From: Rheum nobile
Lineage: Eukaryota; Streptophyta; Magnoliopsida; Caryophyllales; Polygonaceae
DNA: 64,000 nt
Assembly: GCA_027886185.1 (NCBI GenBank)
Contig: WOAB01000583.1
Span: forward strand, 806,001-870,000
Direction of reading: 5' to 3'
Position 1 is the first letter of the stretch. Each line of letters opens with the position of its first letter. Made by a program: the position numbers and the translations under genes. Below are positions 30,916-42,118 of the stretch, piece by piece. Under the pieces are notes generated by a model. The model made no database searches. It saw only the letters and a program-made list of their open reading frames with translations, and was not told where the DNA came from.

Positions 30916-33048
30916 TGTAATATCCCTCATTTTATAAGGATATTTTGGAATTTTTCCAACTCCTGTATTACTAGTCGGATTAATTTTAGAGAGTTTCGGA
31001 CATTCTGTAATTGGTTTGAACTCTGTAAAATTTTCTGAGTAATATAAAATACAGTTGACATGTTTTCGGGGTTAATTTGTCGATCGTGTACAAATATATT
31101 TAACCAGGGATTAAGTTATTTAACCATAAGCTAATCGGTTAAGGAGGGTAAAATTTGGGTTTGATCGCACCCCGCGGTAAGGCGCCCACCGCACCCCGCG
31201 GCAAAGGCCAAAACAGAGTCGGCTTCGTCTTCTTCGCGATAAGCTTGGCTGACTCCCGGCGTTGTCAGTCCTTGGCAGCCCAAGTGGCTCTAGCCTTTGT
31301 TCCCTTGTTCCTTGGCTTGCCCCCTTAGAGGTGGCTCTTGTTGGGCTATAAAAGGGAGGCGAGATCAGAGGAGAGATCGCTCCATCTTCCTCCTCTGTTC
31401 TCCTCTATTTTTTCCTCCATTAAAACCGAGTTTGTGAGCTTTGTTTGAGAAGAGCTTGAAGCCTTTGAGTGTTGGAGAAGGTGCTCCTAAGTGTTGTGTT
31501 AAGGTTTAAGGAGTTGGGAGATCAAACCATAGACGAATCGAAGTCGATCGAATCGGTTTGGGTGAGTTCCATTGAAACGCTATCGAGCTCGCCACTGTCA
31601 GTCCACCGCACCCCGCGGCAAGCTCCCACCGCACCCCGCGGCGAGCCTTGTCCGAGTGTGTGTTCGTGGGTGCTTGGCTTTGGGCGAGGCTGGATTCCTT
31701 TGATTCTTTTCCTATTCTTTTAGATTCAATTATGAGAATATTGAATCTAACTTAGGGTCTCGTTATGGGTCGTTTCTTAGGGATTTATTATCCAAGATCT
31801 GCCCCAGTTTCAGATCCAGGAACTCGACGTTTCTAAAGCTTTGTTCGAACTCGTCGAATCTAAGGCAAGTGGCGGTTCGCTCTTGCTCATCATTCCATAC
31901 TTCCATTAATTATCAATTGTTTAGTTGTTAATTAATTTGGGATGATTCTTGTTTATGTTGGGAACAGTTGTGTTAATTAATATGATTAAAATATAATATT
32001 ATAATAGGTTGTATATTCTGCTAGAATCGACGCTATTATAGTTATATTGTGTAGGTGTGGGCCGTGATGGCTTTGATGTGGACTATTAATGTGTTGAACT
32101 GTTAGTTAGCACGAGTATTCGTAGGAACGCTTGGACCTTGCGAGGTCCATTCGTTTCTTTATAACTGGCAAATAACAGGGTGATCAAGACCCTAAGCCAA
32201 ACTTTCTGGTCATGACCAACCGAGATGTGGATATAGAGTCTTGGACTCTGCGATGTGGATTTAAAAGCTTATAACGTGATGTGGTGGTTTTGGAATTAAA
32301 TCAGATAAGTGCTTTTGTCGCACATAATTAATATACCTTGGCGAGTAGTGCAGCTAGGCTGTAGTGCAGCTAGGAAAGCTCGTCTTGATTTTTTAAACGC
32401 TTGTGTGTAATTAGTAATGTTCCCCAACATTTGTCATGTTTCCGATAAGGCTCATTTCCTTGGAGTCTCCTTTTGGGATTGATTGCTATGAGACTCGGTC
32501 TCCAGAGTCCTCCCTTGATCATGCCTTTTCATGTATTCAGTAGAAGTATGGTGGTTGACTATCGTGATCGACTTTTATTCGAGAGACGATGAGTCTAACC
32601 TAATACGACTACTTCGAACCACTCTGTTTTGTACCCTTGCGTAGTCTTTCATTAGACTAACCAACCATAATTGTTCTCTGCATGGTTGGCTGGTGTCATC
32701 CGTTTGATTCGACACAACAGATAAATTGAGGATCCGAGAAGGCTAGAGTGACTATGAGGATGAACGGTGTTTTGATGAGTTACTTTGTTATTTTGTTTAA
32801 AAGACTTCCGCTGTGTTAACTATGTTTTATATTAAGACTTCCGCTGTAATAATTCTGATCTTGTATTTTGATGGGTTTGGAAATTGTTGTATTTCCGAGA
32901 CTTTGGTTTTAATGAAAGTTGTAATATTTGGTATTATAACTGTGGTTTGATGGTTTATATCGACTGGAAAAGCCTGGGGTGACTTCGGGATGTTATATCC
33001 GAAGTCACTGGCAGTAATACTTTCAAGATGAAATTTGGGGGTGTTACA
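30916..33048 (+). repeat. 5' LTR of element D (2133 bp)
   Basis: TGTAATATCCC...GGGGGTGTTACA. TATAAAA is at 31347-31353, with palindrome words before and after it. It carries two copies of AAGACTTCCGCTGT near 32800-32850, of which the 3' LTR has one; this accounts for most of the 35-bp length difference. An 84-codon frame at 31469-31723 recurs in the 3' LTR at 48204-48458 only because the LTRs are copies. Confidence 0.95.
31166..31353 (+). promoter_or_regulatory. D LTR promoter: palindrome pair and TATA box
   Basis: CGCACCCCGCGG at 31166-31177 and CCGCACCCCGCGG at 31189-31201 lie 146-181 bp upstream of TATAAAA (31347-31353). A second pair of the same word is in the leader at 31606-31618 and 31629-31641. 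C has a different word at equivalent offsets. Confidence 0.68.
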
Positions 33049-33066
33049 GACTTGGTATCATAGCCG
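33049..33066 (+). promoter_or_regulatory. Primer-binding site of D
   Basis: TGGTATCATAGCC starts at 33053, a near match to the initiator tRNA-Met site TGGTATCAGAGC used by many plant Ty3/gypsy and copia elements. Confidence 0.75.
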
Positions 33067-33274
33067 ATTTTTTTTTCTTACGGGTCGGGTTTAAAAATGT
33101 TTTTCTGGAACAAAACTTTCGTAAACCGATCACTCGTTTGAAATGTTTTTGAAGGCTCTGAAATTTCAAGGAAAATTTTTAACCGTTCATAGTCACGCCT
33201 TTTCTAAAAGTCTGATATGGAAGTTCGCTTCTATGTCTAGAAAGACTAATTCTCGTCTTGTTACCCCGTAGGTT

Positions 33275-33961
33275 ATGGGTGCATGCATTTCCCTTACGAG
33301 AGATTTGGAAGATGCCGAGATGGCTCTGCCATCTCCAGCAAGGCTAAATTTCCCTACTCCCCCGAGATGCTTTGAGATCGGAGGACCTAGCAACCCACCC
33401 GAGGAAGTAAAGCAGGTACTTCCTGAATCAGTGGTACTTAGATCCAACGATGTCGTAACTCCAGTAGTGGAACCTGTTGAGCAGTCAAGGTACGCTCAAG
33501 GATATTACAACGACGACCTCGAGATTGAGTCGGTACCCGAAGAAGATCCGGAAGAGGATCCAGAGGAAGATCCTGAAGAGGACCCGGAAGAAGAAGATCT
33601 GGAAGAGGATCCAGAGGAAGATCCTGAAGAGAACCAAGAAGAACAGGGGCAAGCGCACGATAGCTTGAGACACTCATTGGTGGACCATGAGGACACGGGG
33701 ATGCAATTCCTCTACCCAAGTCCGCCACCCGAACCAGTATCCGCACCAATGACTGACGCTGACTGGGAAGCACTCTATGTCGAGTACGGCATTAGAGAAA
33801 GCGGACCACAAGATTTATCTGAGAACACTGAGCCTAATCTTATTCGGAGAAGGCGAAGGTCGAGCCCTGAATTACGCGGGATACTTCGTCAAAGCCAAGA
33901 GATCTATTTTGAAGAGCAGCGGCTGATGGACGAATTGGCCGATCATGCTCAACCGACTTAG
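33275..33961 (+). pseudogene. gag: D gag N-terminal fragment with acidic EDPE repeat
   Basis: A 228-codon frame. The middle is an acidic tandem repeat (33538-33645) based on EDPE. The tail has an R-rich segment and ends at TAG 33959-33961. The gag core and CCHC knuckles present in C are absent: sequence passes directly from here to the segment preceding the protease, in another frame. An internal deletion removed most of gag, so this copy could not make Gag. Confidence 0.75.
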
Positions 33962-34979
33962 GTTTAAACCAATGGAGACTCCTAGTCCTTCGATGCAGAC
34001 GATTGCACAGAACAAAGGCAAAGCCCCAGCCATTTCAGGAGGTTAGGGTCAACGCCTGTACGAGATGCGTGAGGCTGATGGACCTAACGCTCCAGTTGCT
34101 CAAGGTACTCTATACCTTCATTCTACTTCTGTGTGCATACTGTTTGATTCGGGTGCTACCCATTCCTTTATTTTAGAGAATTGTGTTAGTAAGTTAGGCT
34201 TAGTCTGCAACGAGGTTTGTGAACCTTTCGTTGTGAATCTTCCTAATGGTGACCATTTAATGGGCACCAAGTGTTTGTCAGAATTTTCGGTTACCATTCA
34301 AGGTAAGAAGTTCGAGGCAGATTTAATCTCTATTGCTATGGCTCCATACGACATTATTCTCGGTATGGATTGGCTGACGCGTCATGGGGCGGTGATCGAC
34401 TTTAGTTCAAGGACTGTAACGGTGTCATCTGGGGGCCAGTGTGTGTGCAAATTCAAGGGTCGGAATGACGCGGATAACGGCAGGCTTATCAATACGATGG
34501 CTGCGTTTAAGCTACTTCGATAAGGTTGTGTCGGGTACCTTTGCTACTTGGAAACGCCCATGAAAGATGAACCAACAATTCTTGATATTCCCGTGATTAA
34601 TGAATTTCCTGATGTTTTTACGGAAGAGATTCCTGGATTACCCCCGAAGCGTGACGTGGAATTTTCTATCGATCTCGAGCCTGGTACCGCACCGATTTCT
34701 ACAGCACCGTACCGGATGGCTCCTGCAGAGATGAAAGAGTTGAAGAAGCAACTTGAAGATCTTCTCGACAAAGGTTATATAAGGCCGAGCGCATCACCTT
34801 GGGGCGCTCCGGTGTTATTTGTCAAGAAGAAGGATGGATCGTTTCGACTTTGCATCGACTATCGTGAGTTGAATAAAGTCACGATCAAGAACAAATATCC
34901 TTTGCCAAGGATTGATGATCTGTTGGATCAGCTGCAGGGAGCAAAAGTCTTTTCCAAGATCGATCTGAGATCTGGTTAT
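33962..34979 (+). pseudogene. pol: D protease and N-terminal RT
   Basis: Frame with stops at 34044-34046 and 34521-34523, both explained by C-to-T changes at Gln codons when compared with C. The protease active site DSGA is at about 34147 with an ILGMDWL motif at about 34354. The RT fingers follow. The frame is cut after RSGY at 34979 by E and continues at 45100. It is very close to C's protein. Confidence 0.9.
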
Positions 34980-35650
34980 TGTTTTGGGGCGAAAGGATCG
35001 GACGACCTAAATCGCCTTAGACGGGGTAACTAGTTGATCGGGTGATAGAGAACAATCCAAACCGAGCAGATAATTGACAAGCAAAGAATAAATGTAGAAT
35101 AGTGAGATGATTTTATTAGATAATGTATTGATCGGATCGAATCGAGATACAACTTATCGTAGTTTAGACCGAGTGGTCGTGTAGGACTCGACCGATGACT
35201 TTTAGGTGGCGATCGGTGGAGAGTAAGCACAGATGATTGCTGGAGAGCTAAGCGGGCAGCGTAAGTGTTGTTCTGATTCATTTGTGAGCCAGGATGCTTG
35301 TGTGTCTATCATTAATGTGTTCGTATCCTCTTATCTTCTTCGTCGTCCAAATATGGTAAGTTCTTTTCCATTGTGACCGTTATGTTTTTCTAATATCTTC
35401 GTCTTCAATGCCGGGAGCAATGGCAAGGATTATGCCATTTAATTGCTGCAATTATAGTGGTTTGAATGTTGTGGACGTTGCGTGATCTGGGCATTAAACG
35501 TATGGCGAGATTCTCGCGATCCTGTCGGAGGGCATTCGACCAGAGAAGTCTTGTCGCCTCCTCTGGGCCTTCTCCTTTGTTCTTCCGATCTGCAATGGGC
35601 TTGGGCTCAATTCACTTGATCCACCTTCTCCGGGGATGCCAGGCCCAACA
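34980..35650 (-). repeat. 3' LTR of element E (671 bp)
   Basis: Plus-strand ends are TGTTTTGGGG and GGCCCAACA. Just inside, the minus strand has the purine tract CTTGGGGCTAT (about 35661-35651). On the plus strand this LTR lies about 310 bp upstream of the antisense gene, so it could supply an antisense promoter. Confidence 0.95.
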
Positions 35651-35962
35651 ATAGCCCCAAGTTGCCTTGGGTTTTCGGTTTGGGCAAGTAAAACGGAATC
35701 CATGGCAACTTCTCTAGATACGATCTTCACCATCCTTTTTTGGTGCGTTTGCTCAGGGCTACGTGGCGCGTGATCGGGGTATGATGTGACGCCTCTGCAA
35801 ATCTTCGCTTCCCTCCATAAATTCAGAGCAGAGGGAATCGATTAGTCTTCATCCCATCTTCCTTTGCAAGTTTCTTCTGGTAAGCTTCTCGGTCTCTTTT
35901 GCCATAGTTTTCTGATTTCTCTAGTCATAGCTCTTTGATCTCTCTCTCTTTCCATTTTTGAA

Positions 35963-37890
35963 ATGGTTTCCATCGAGGCTTCCGAGTCATCGAAGACTCT
36001 TTCCGATTCTCGTGAAGGCGAAACTCCTCCTCATTTCATTTTGAAGGAGTCGAATGCATTGACTAGCACTTTGTCCCAGGCGGAGCTGGATCAAGTTCTC
36101 CAAGTCGGAGGCTTTCCACCAGAGACGGTCGCCAGGTTGCCTCATCCAGACGAGAGGGCCGATGCGCGTTACGAAGGATGGATTTGCTTCTACGCATACC
36201 CGTTTAGAATAGGGCACAAATTTCCTTTCTCTCCCCTTGTCAGGGATTTTTTAGCCACTTTGGCGCTGGCGCCATGTCAAGTAATGCCTCAGGCGTGGAG
36301 AGTTCTTAGGGTTTTAGACCTTGTGAATGTTCAAACTAGGGTCAATTTTGATTTTGACGCTCTGTGGTATAACTACTTTATTAGGTCGAAGAGTTCCTGT
36401 CGCGTTCAGTTGCGTATCCGACATGGTCGGAAGCCCTTGGTACAGAGCCCTGATGTCAACGACCGCGGATGGGGGTCGAAGTTCTTTTTCGTCGAACGTT
36501 CTTCTTTGGAGAAGGAAGGAGAGTGTCCGTTTTTGTTGACGGAGTGGCGAATCGATAGTATGTATTTGTCTTCTCTTTCGCGTATTTTATGTGTCTTAAC
36601 TCTTGCCTTAACTTTTCTTTTTTGTAGTCCCCAAACCAGAAGATCTAGAAGTGAGTAGCCGGTCGGAAGGCTTGTCGAAGATTGTCCTTGAAATTCCCGC
36701 GTCTGAAAGAAAGTTTGTGAACGTCAACCTACTGTCGACGACTCCTGCCTCTCAAGATGACATGTCGAATGTCTCATCGTCTCGTGCAAAAGGTAGATTC
36801 TTGACTCCATGCGTCTTTTACTGTTTTTCGTTTTGTCGTGTACTTTAGGATTTCTCCCTTTTTGTTGTTCTGTCGTGTCAGGTTCCCCTGGTGGTCGATC
36901 GAGTGCTCGTTTGAGGGTGGCGTCTGGGAAAAGTCTGATCGAGCAGAGGAAGGCGGCGGCCAAAGCCGCGTCAAGCAAACCGGATCTGGTGGATTTGACG
37001 GTTCTAGTCAAGACTGGCTCTAAGAGGAAGGCGAGCGCTTGCCCTGAAGACGTCAAGGTGGAGGACATCCCTAGGAAAAAGAGTGTGACTGCTGAGGGGG
37101 TCGGCAAGATCGGTGCCGTCGGACAGTCGATCGCCGACATTTTTCGCGCTCAGGACCCGACTTAGAAGTCGGAAGTTAAGGATGTCTCCCCTCTAGACTT
37201 CATTGGTGAAGCGGGATGCTCCGCGTGGAGGGTGAGTTGCCCTTTGTTCTTGTTTTTATGTTTCTTTTTGCTCGACTGCGTTTCTTGATTGTGTTTTTGT
37301 GTTCTCGTGTGTCTTTCTGTCAGGCCTTCCAGTATTTCTTGGGAGCTTACTCCGGTGTTCAGGCGATGCTTGTCAAGGCCGAGGACAAGGCTGCTAGGTC
37401 AGAGTCCGACCTTGCGTCTTTGAGGACCAAGCTGGAGGGAGCGGAGAGTCGCTGCCGTGAGACTGAGCGTCGCCTCACCAGAGAGCTGAAGAGCAGTCAA
37501 GAAGAGCGAGTCGCAAGTCGGAGGGAGTTTGAAGAGTGCCGATCAGGCGTTGAGGAGGAGGTGAGACGGGCTCGCATTGCCGATGGCCAAATTGCTGGTG
37601 ATGTTGGGGCCTTTTATGCGGTGAAGTCGCGCATCGAAATGATCGAGGAGTTCAACGAGGGCAAGCATGAGCTCTGGGACCTGAAAGCGGAGAAGGAGAC
37701 TCTAGACTCCATGTTCCCAAAGGGCGATCCTGGTCAGGAGCTGTTTTGCTTAGCCGGCGTCGGAGAGGAGGCCGTGGATGAAGGCGCCGATAAGGACGAG
37801 GCCCATCTTGGTGATGTCGAGCCGACTGATGAGATAGCTTCTCTGGAGCCAGCCCCTGCGGAAGGTAATGCCATTTCTCCCGACGCTTGA
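35963..37890 (+). pseudogene. Antisense gene in E, four predicted exons, Transposase_28-like with coiled coil
   Basis: Exons 35963-36557, 36628-36792, 36882-37231 and 37324-37890 are separated by introns of 70, 89 and 92 nt. All begin GT (GTATGT, GTAGAT, GTGAGT) and end AG, and phases are consistent throughout (558 codons). Exon 1 contains a segment around PFSPLVRDFLATLALAP followed by AWRVLRVLDL, resembling the plant 'putative gypsy type transposon' domain (PF04195, from memory). Exon 3 is Lys/Ala-rich. Exon 4 is a long predicted coiled coil with an acidic tail. One in-frame TAG lies at 37163-37165. Introns on this strand cannot be lost by reverse transcription of the sense genomic RNA, which explains their survival. 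A TATA-like ATAAAT is at about 35817. Confidence 0.75.
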
Positions 37891-38508
37891 TTTATTTTCT
37901 CTGCATAGTATGACTTTATTTGCCCCACCTGTGTGTGGGTTTGAATATTATGTGTTTTGTCGTTAAAAGTCCTATAGATGTGTAGACAGACAATGTGCTT
38001 TGGCGACCCGTCCACCATCGCGGGTCGCATATTTGTATAAAGATGCTTTTTTTTTATGCAATTGTATTTTTACATATAGAGTCGTATGCTAGTTTGTTTC
38101 GTACATGTTCGTCGGACCTTCAAGGAAGTTGTCGACGATGTTTTGTATTTCGTGTATGTTGGTTTCACCCGTATGCTCCGTCGAGTGGGGTTTCACCGTG
38201 TGTATGTATGTAGAGCAGGCCTTATGTTTTGTGTATGTGTTAGTCATGACATTATGCCGGGGAGGTAAGCAATATGTTTTATTGCGTAAATGTAATAAGG
38301 TGTTATACCTTATGTTTTGTGTAAGGTAGGCGGTGTGCCGACGTGCCTGTGTTGTCATCTCCCCGTGTTCCGATCGATCGTGTAATGTAATGTAAGCGCT
38401 TTTTTTGCGGATGACAAGATCCAATGTAAATGCTGTTCTGCATTTGTGTTTTTGTAAGGAGGAAGTCTTCGCTTAGTGTCAGATGATGATATGTAAAAGG
38501 AGATAGCG
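37891..38508. other. E noncoding spacer downstream of the antisense gene
   Basis: T/G-rich on the plus strand with many TATGTTT-like words. This is probably the 3' UTR of the antisense gene and part of the sense 3' UTR. Small overlapping frames on both strands are not supported. Confidence 0.5.
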
Positions 38509-38760
38509 ATGTACATGTGACAGCATGCGGTATGTATGCGACAGGTAGCAATGTATATGTGATAGCATGCGATTTGTATGTGACAGATAGCAATGTATAT
38601 GCGATAGCATGCAATTTGTATGCGACAGATAGTAATGTATATGCGATAGCATGCGATTTGTATGCGACAGATAGTAATGTATATGCGATAGCATGCGATT
38701 TGTATGCGATTTGTATGCGACAGATAGCAATGTATATGCGAGGTATAAGATTTGTGTGAT
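38509..38760. repeat. 42-bp minisatellite between pol and the antisense gene of E
   Basis: Four 42-bp units start at 38509, 38551, 38593 and 38635. A 53-bp unit at 38677-38729 has an internal 11-bp duplication, and a partial unit follows from 38730. The unit contains GATAGCATGC and GATTTGTATGCGACAG. Because 42 is a multiple of three, every frame translates to a 14-residue repeat, which creates spurious ORFs. Tandem repeats at this position are a known trait of some Tat-lineage elements such as Retand. Confidence 0.95.
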
Positions 38761-38776
38761 GTTTTACCTCATTGGT

Positions 38777-41700
38777 TCAGAAATGGTAGAGTTTTAGATG
38801 TGCTGCGTTCCAACTCCTCGGGATCGGTTGTCCATCTTTATCCTTTAGCTGATATGCTCCCTGTCCGACCACTTCGGTGATCAAGTAAGGTCCTTCCCAC
38901 TGTGGTGCTAGATTTCCGTCAGATGGGTTCTTAGTGTTCTGGAAAGTTTTCCTGAGGACCCAGTCTCCGACCTTGAATGCCTTGATTCGGACGTTCTTGT
39001 TGTAGCTCCTTGCGACTTGTTGTTGGAACCTGACCATCCTGATTCGGGCTTTCTATCTGATTTCGTCCGCTGTGTCTAGATTGTGTTCTAGTTCGATGTC
39101 GTTTTGTTCATTTGTCTGAAGGTTGCAGCGAGCGGTCGAAACCAGTAACTCAGCCGGGATGACCGCCTCACTCTCATAGATGAGAGAGAAAGGTGATTGC
39201 CCGGTCGCATTCTTTGGAGTAGTCCTATCGGACTAGAGAATAAGTGGGAGTTCGTCTGCCCATTTGCCTTTAGCCCCTGTGAGGCGTTTCTTGAGGTTGT
39301 TGATAATGATCTTGTTGCTGGATTCGGCTTGTCCGTTGGATTGCGGATACCGAGGTGTGGATGTGACCAACTTGATGTTCCACTGGTCGCAGAAGGTTCG
39401 AGTCTTATGACTGATGAATTGGGAGCCATTGTCGCACACGATTTCTGATGGGACGCCAAATCTTTACAAGATATTGCGTTTTACGAATGAAATGACGTGT
39501 TGATCTTTTACCTCTCTGTAGGCTTCGGCTTCGATCCATTTAGAGAAGTAGTCCGTAATGGCAAGGAAGAAGACTCTTTGACCCGACGCGGGGGGGAGCT
39601 TTCCGACGATGTCCATTCCCCATCTCATAAAGGGCCATGGAGCTAGGGTCGGATGGAGGAGCTCCGAAGGCTGATGATGGACGGGTGCATGCCGCTGACA
39701 GGCGTCGCATCTCTTGGTGTATTCCATGGCGTCTTTGTTCATCGTTGGCCAATAGTACCCATTTCGTAGGGCTTTTCCCGAGAGGCTTCGTCCACCGGTG
39801 TGATTGCCACACTCCCCTTCATGCAACGATTGTAAGATACGTTCGACTTCTGAAGTCTTGAGGCATCGTAGGAGTAGTCTTGTAACAGATCTTTTGTACA
39901 AGATGTTATCTACGATATCGTAAGAGAGTGCTTGTACCTTGAGCCTTTTTGCTTCTGTCTTGTCGTCGGGTAGGATGCCGTCTTTTAACCATCTAATGTA
40001 AGGTAGCATCCAGTCGTCATTGGTGTCGACGATGTCTTCTTCTGATCGGTCGCCTATTTCCATGGCGACGAGTTCTTCAAGCGATGTTGTTGACTTGACG
40101 GATGTCCTTGGGACGGCTGGCGTGGTGATGTGGGCCAATGGTATGTGTGGAAATTCCTTCGGGTCTAGGATGGATCCCAGATTAGCGAGTGTGTCAGCTT
40201 GGGAGTTAAGATCCCTGGGCACCTGTCTGATGTTGAATGTTTGGAATTGTCCGATCAGTTTCTTGGCTACCTCCAGGTAGGCTATCATTCCGGTATCCTT
40301 GGCACTGTACGACCCTTGTATCTGGTTTACGACCAGCAGGGAGTCGCAAACGACTTCGATCTCTCGGACCCCTAGGTCGCGAGCTAGGATGAGTCCGAAT
40401 ATGAGTGACTCGTATTCAGCTTCGTTGTTAGTCGCATCCCACTCACATCTGACAGCTTGAGCTATCTTGTCCCCTTGTGGCGATTTTAGCACGACCCCTA
40501 GCCCCGATCCTCTGGCATTCGATGCCCCGTCTGTGTGGAGCTCCCATGTACCTGCCTCATTCGTCGCGAGTAATTGTATTGCTTCTTTTGTGGCTTCTTG
40601 CTCTAGGGTCGAACTGAAATCGGCCACAAAGTCGGCTAAGGCTTGCGACTTGATCGCTGTCCTGGGCTCGTACTCGATATCGTAACCACTGAGGTGTATG
40701 GCCCATTTGGTCATTCGTCCTGTGAACTCAGGTTTCCTCATGATAGCTCTCATGGGATGATTAGTGCGAACAGTAATAGTATGGGATTCGAAATATGGTT
40801 TGAGTTTGTTCGAAGCCATTACCAGTGATAGCACGAGCTTTTCAAGTGACGAATACCTTGTTTCGGCCGGTAACAGCGTTTGACTGACGTAATATATTGG
40901 CAACTGTTTGCCATCCTCCTCCCTGATCAGTACTGCGCTTACGGCTAATTCTGACACTATAAGATAAAGAAATAAGGGCTCGTCGCCTTTAGGTTTGGTC
41001 AGTAACATGGGACTGGCCAGGTACTCTTTGAGGTTTTGGAATGCTGCTTCGTGTTCTTCCGTCCATTGAAAGGACTTGTTCTTCTTGAGTGCGTTGTGGA
41101 AGGGTTTGCATTTGTCGGATGATTTGGAGATGAATCTGCTCAGAGCTGCTATCCGACCTGTGAGCTTCTGTACATATTTGACGCATCGGGGGGATCGAAG
41201 GTTGATGAGAGCCTTGATCTGTTCTGGGCTAGCCTCTACTCCTCTTTGTGTCACCATGTATCCTAAGAACTTCCCTGACGACACTCCGAAGGAGCATTTA
41301 GTAGGGTTTAGTTTCATGTTGTACCTTTTGAGCACCTCGAAGCTGTCGCGTAGGTGGTCTATGTGATCTTCTTTCTTTTTGGACTTGACCAACATGTCAT
41401 CGATGTAGACTTCCATCGTGTCTCCGATTTGGTCTTTGAACATTTTGTTGACTAGTCGTTGATACGTAGCCCCTGCATTTTTCAGACCAAAGGGCATTAC
41501 TCGGTAACAATAGATACCTTGGCTGGTGATGAACGCTGTTTTTTCTTGATCGTCGGGTTCCATAAGGATTTGATTGTAACCGCTGAAAGCGTCCATGAAG
41601 GTAAGCATTTTGTGCCCCGCTGTGGCATCGACCATGGCGTCGATATGGGGTAGAGGGAACGAGTCCTTGGGACAAGCTTTGTTGAAGTCTGTGAAGTCGA

Positions 41701-42118
41701 TGTAGACTCTCCATTTGCCGTTCTTTTTCTGGACTACGACCACGTTGGCTAGCCATTCAGGATAGTGGACCTCCCTGATCTTTCCTGTTTCCAATAAGCT
41801 TTTGACTTCGTCGTCGACTATCTTGTTCCACTCGGGGGCGAACTTCCTGCGTTTTTGCTTGACAGGGGGATGAGATGGATCCACATTTAATTTATGAGTA
41901 ATAACGTTTGGAGATATTCCGACCATATCCTCATGCGACCATGCGAAACAGTCAGCATTGGCCCTGAGAAAGTCAAGAAGTTGTTGTCTGGTCGAACCAT
42001 CCAAGTTCGACCCGACCCTTACCGTTTGGTTTGGCTTTGAAGGGTCTAGTGCGATTTCATCGAGTTTTTCCATTTCTGGTTTGACGTACCGACTAGGCCC
42101 TTCGCCGCACTGTGGTTG
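38777..42118 (-). pseudogene. pol: E pol: RT, RNase H, archaeal-type RNase H, integrase
   Basis: In the same frame as gag-protease, following the TAG at 42119-42121. From the Met at 42073, RT carries YIDD at residues 223-226. A first, degenerate RNase H spans about 355-470. A second RNase H, with D515 in a HTDGAS motif followed by NNEAEYE and CDSLLVV, spans about 508-640. The integrase zinc finger and first catalytic D (MDIVGKLPP) come next. In-frame stops at 39464-39466, 39233-39235 and 39053-39055 cut the integrase core and C-terminus. At least two of these are simple C-to-T or G-to-A changes. The protein ends at 38777. RT and both RNase H domains are intact; integrase is dead. Confidence 0.92.

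Noticed and set aside
31469..31723. 84-codon ORF present in both D LTRs (also 48204-48458)
   Set aside because: The duplication is due to LTR identity; there is no recognisable domain and the element leader explains it.
38479..38759. Repetitive 14-residue-unit proteins on both strands
   Set aside because: They are forced by a 42-bp tandem repeat lacking stops in several frames; there is no start context or family match.
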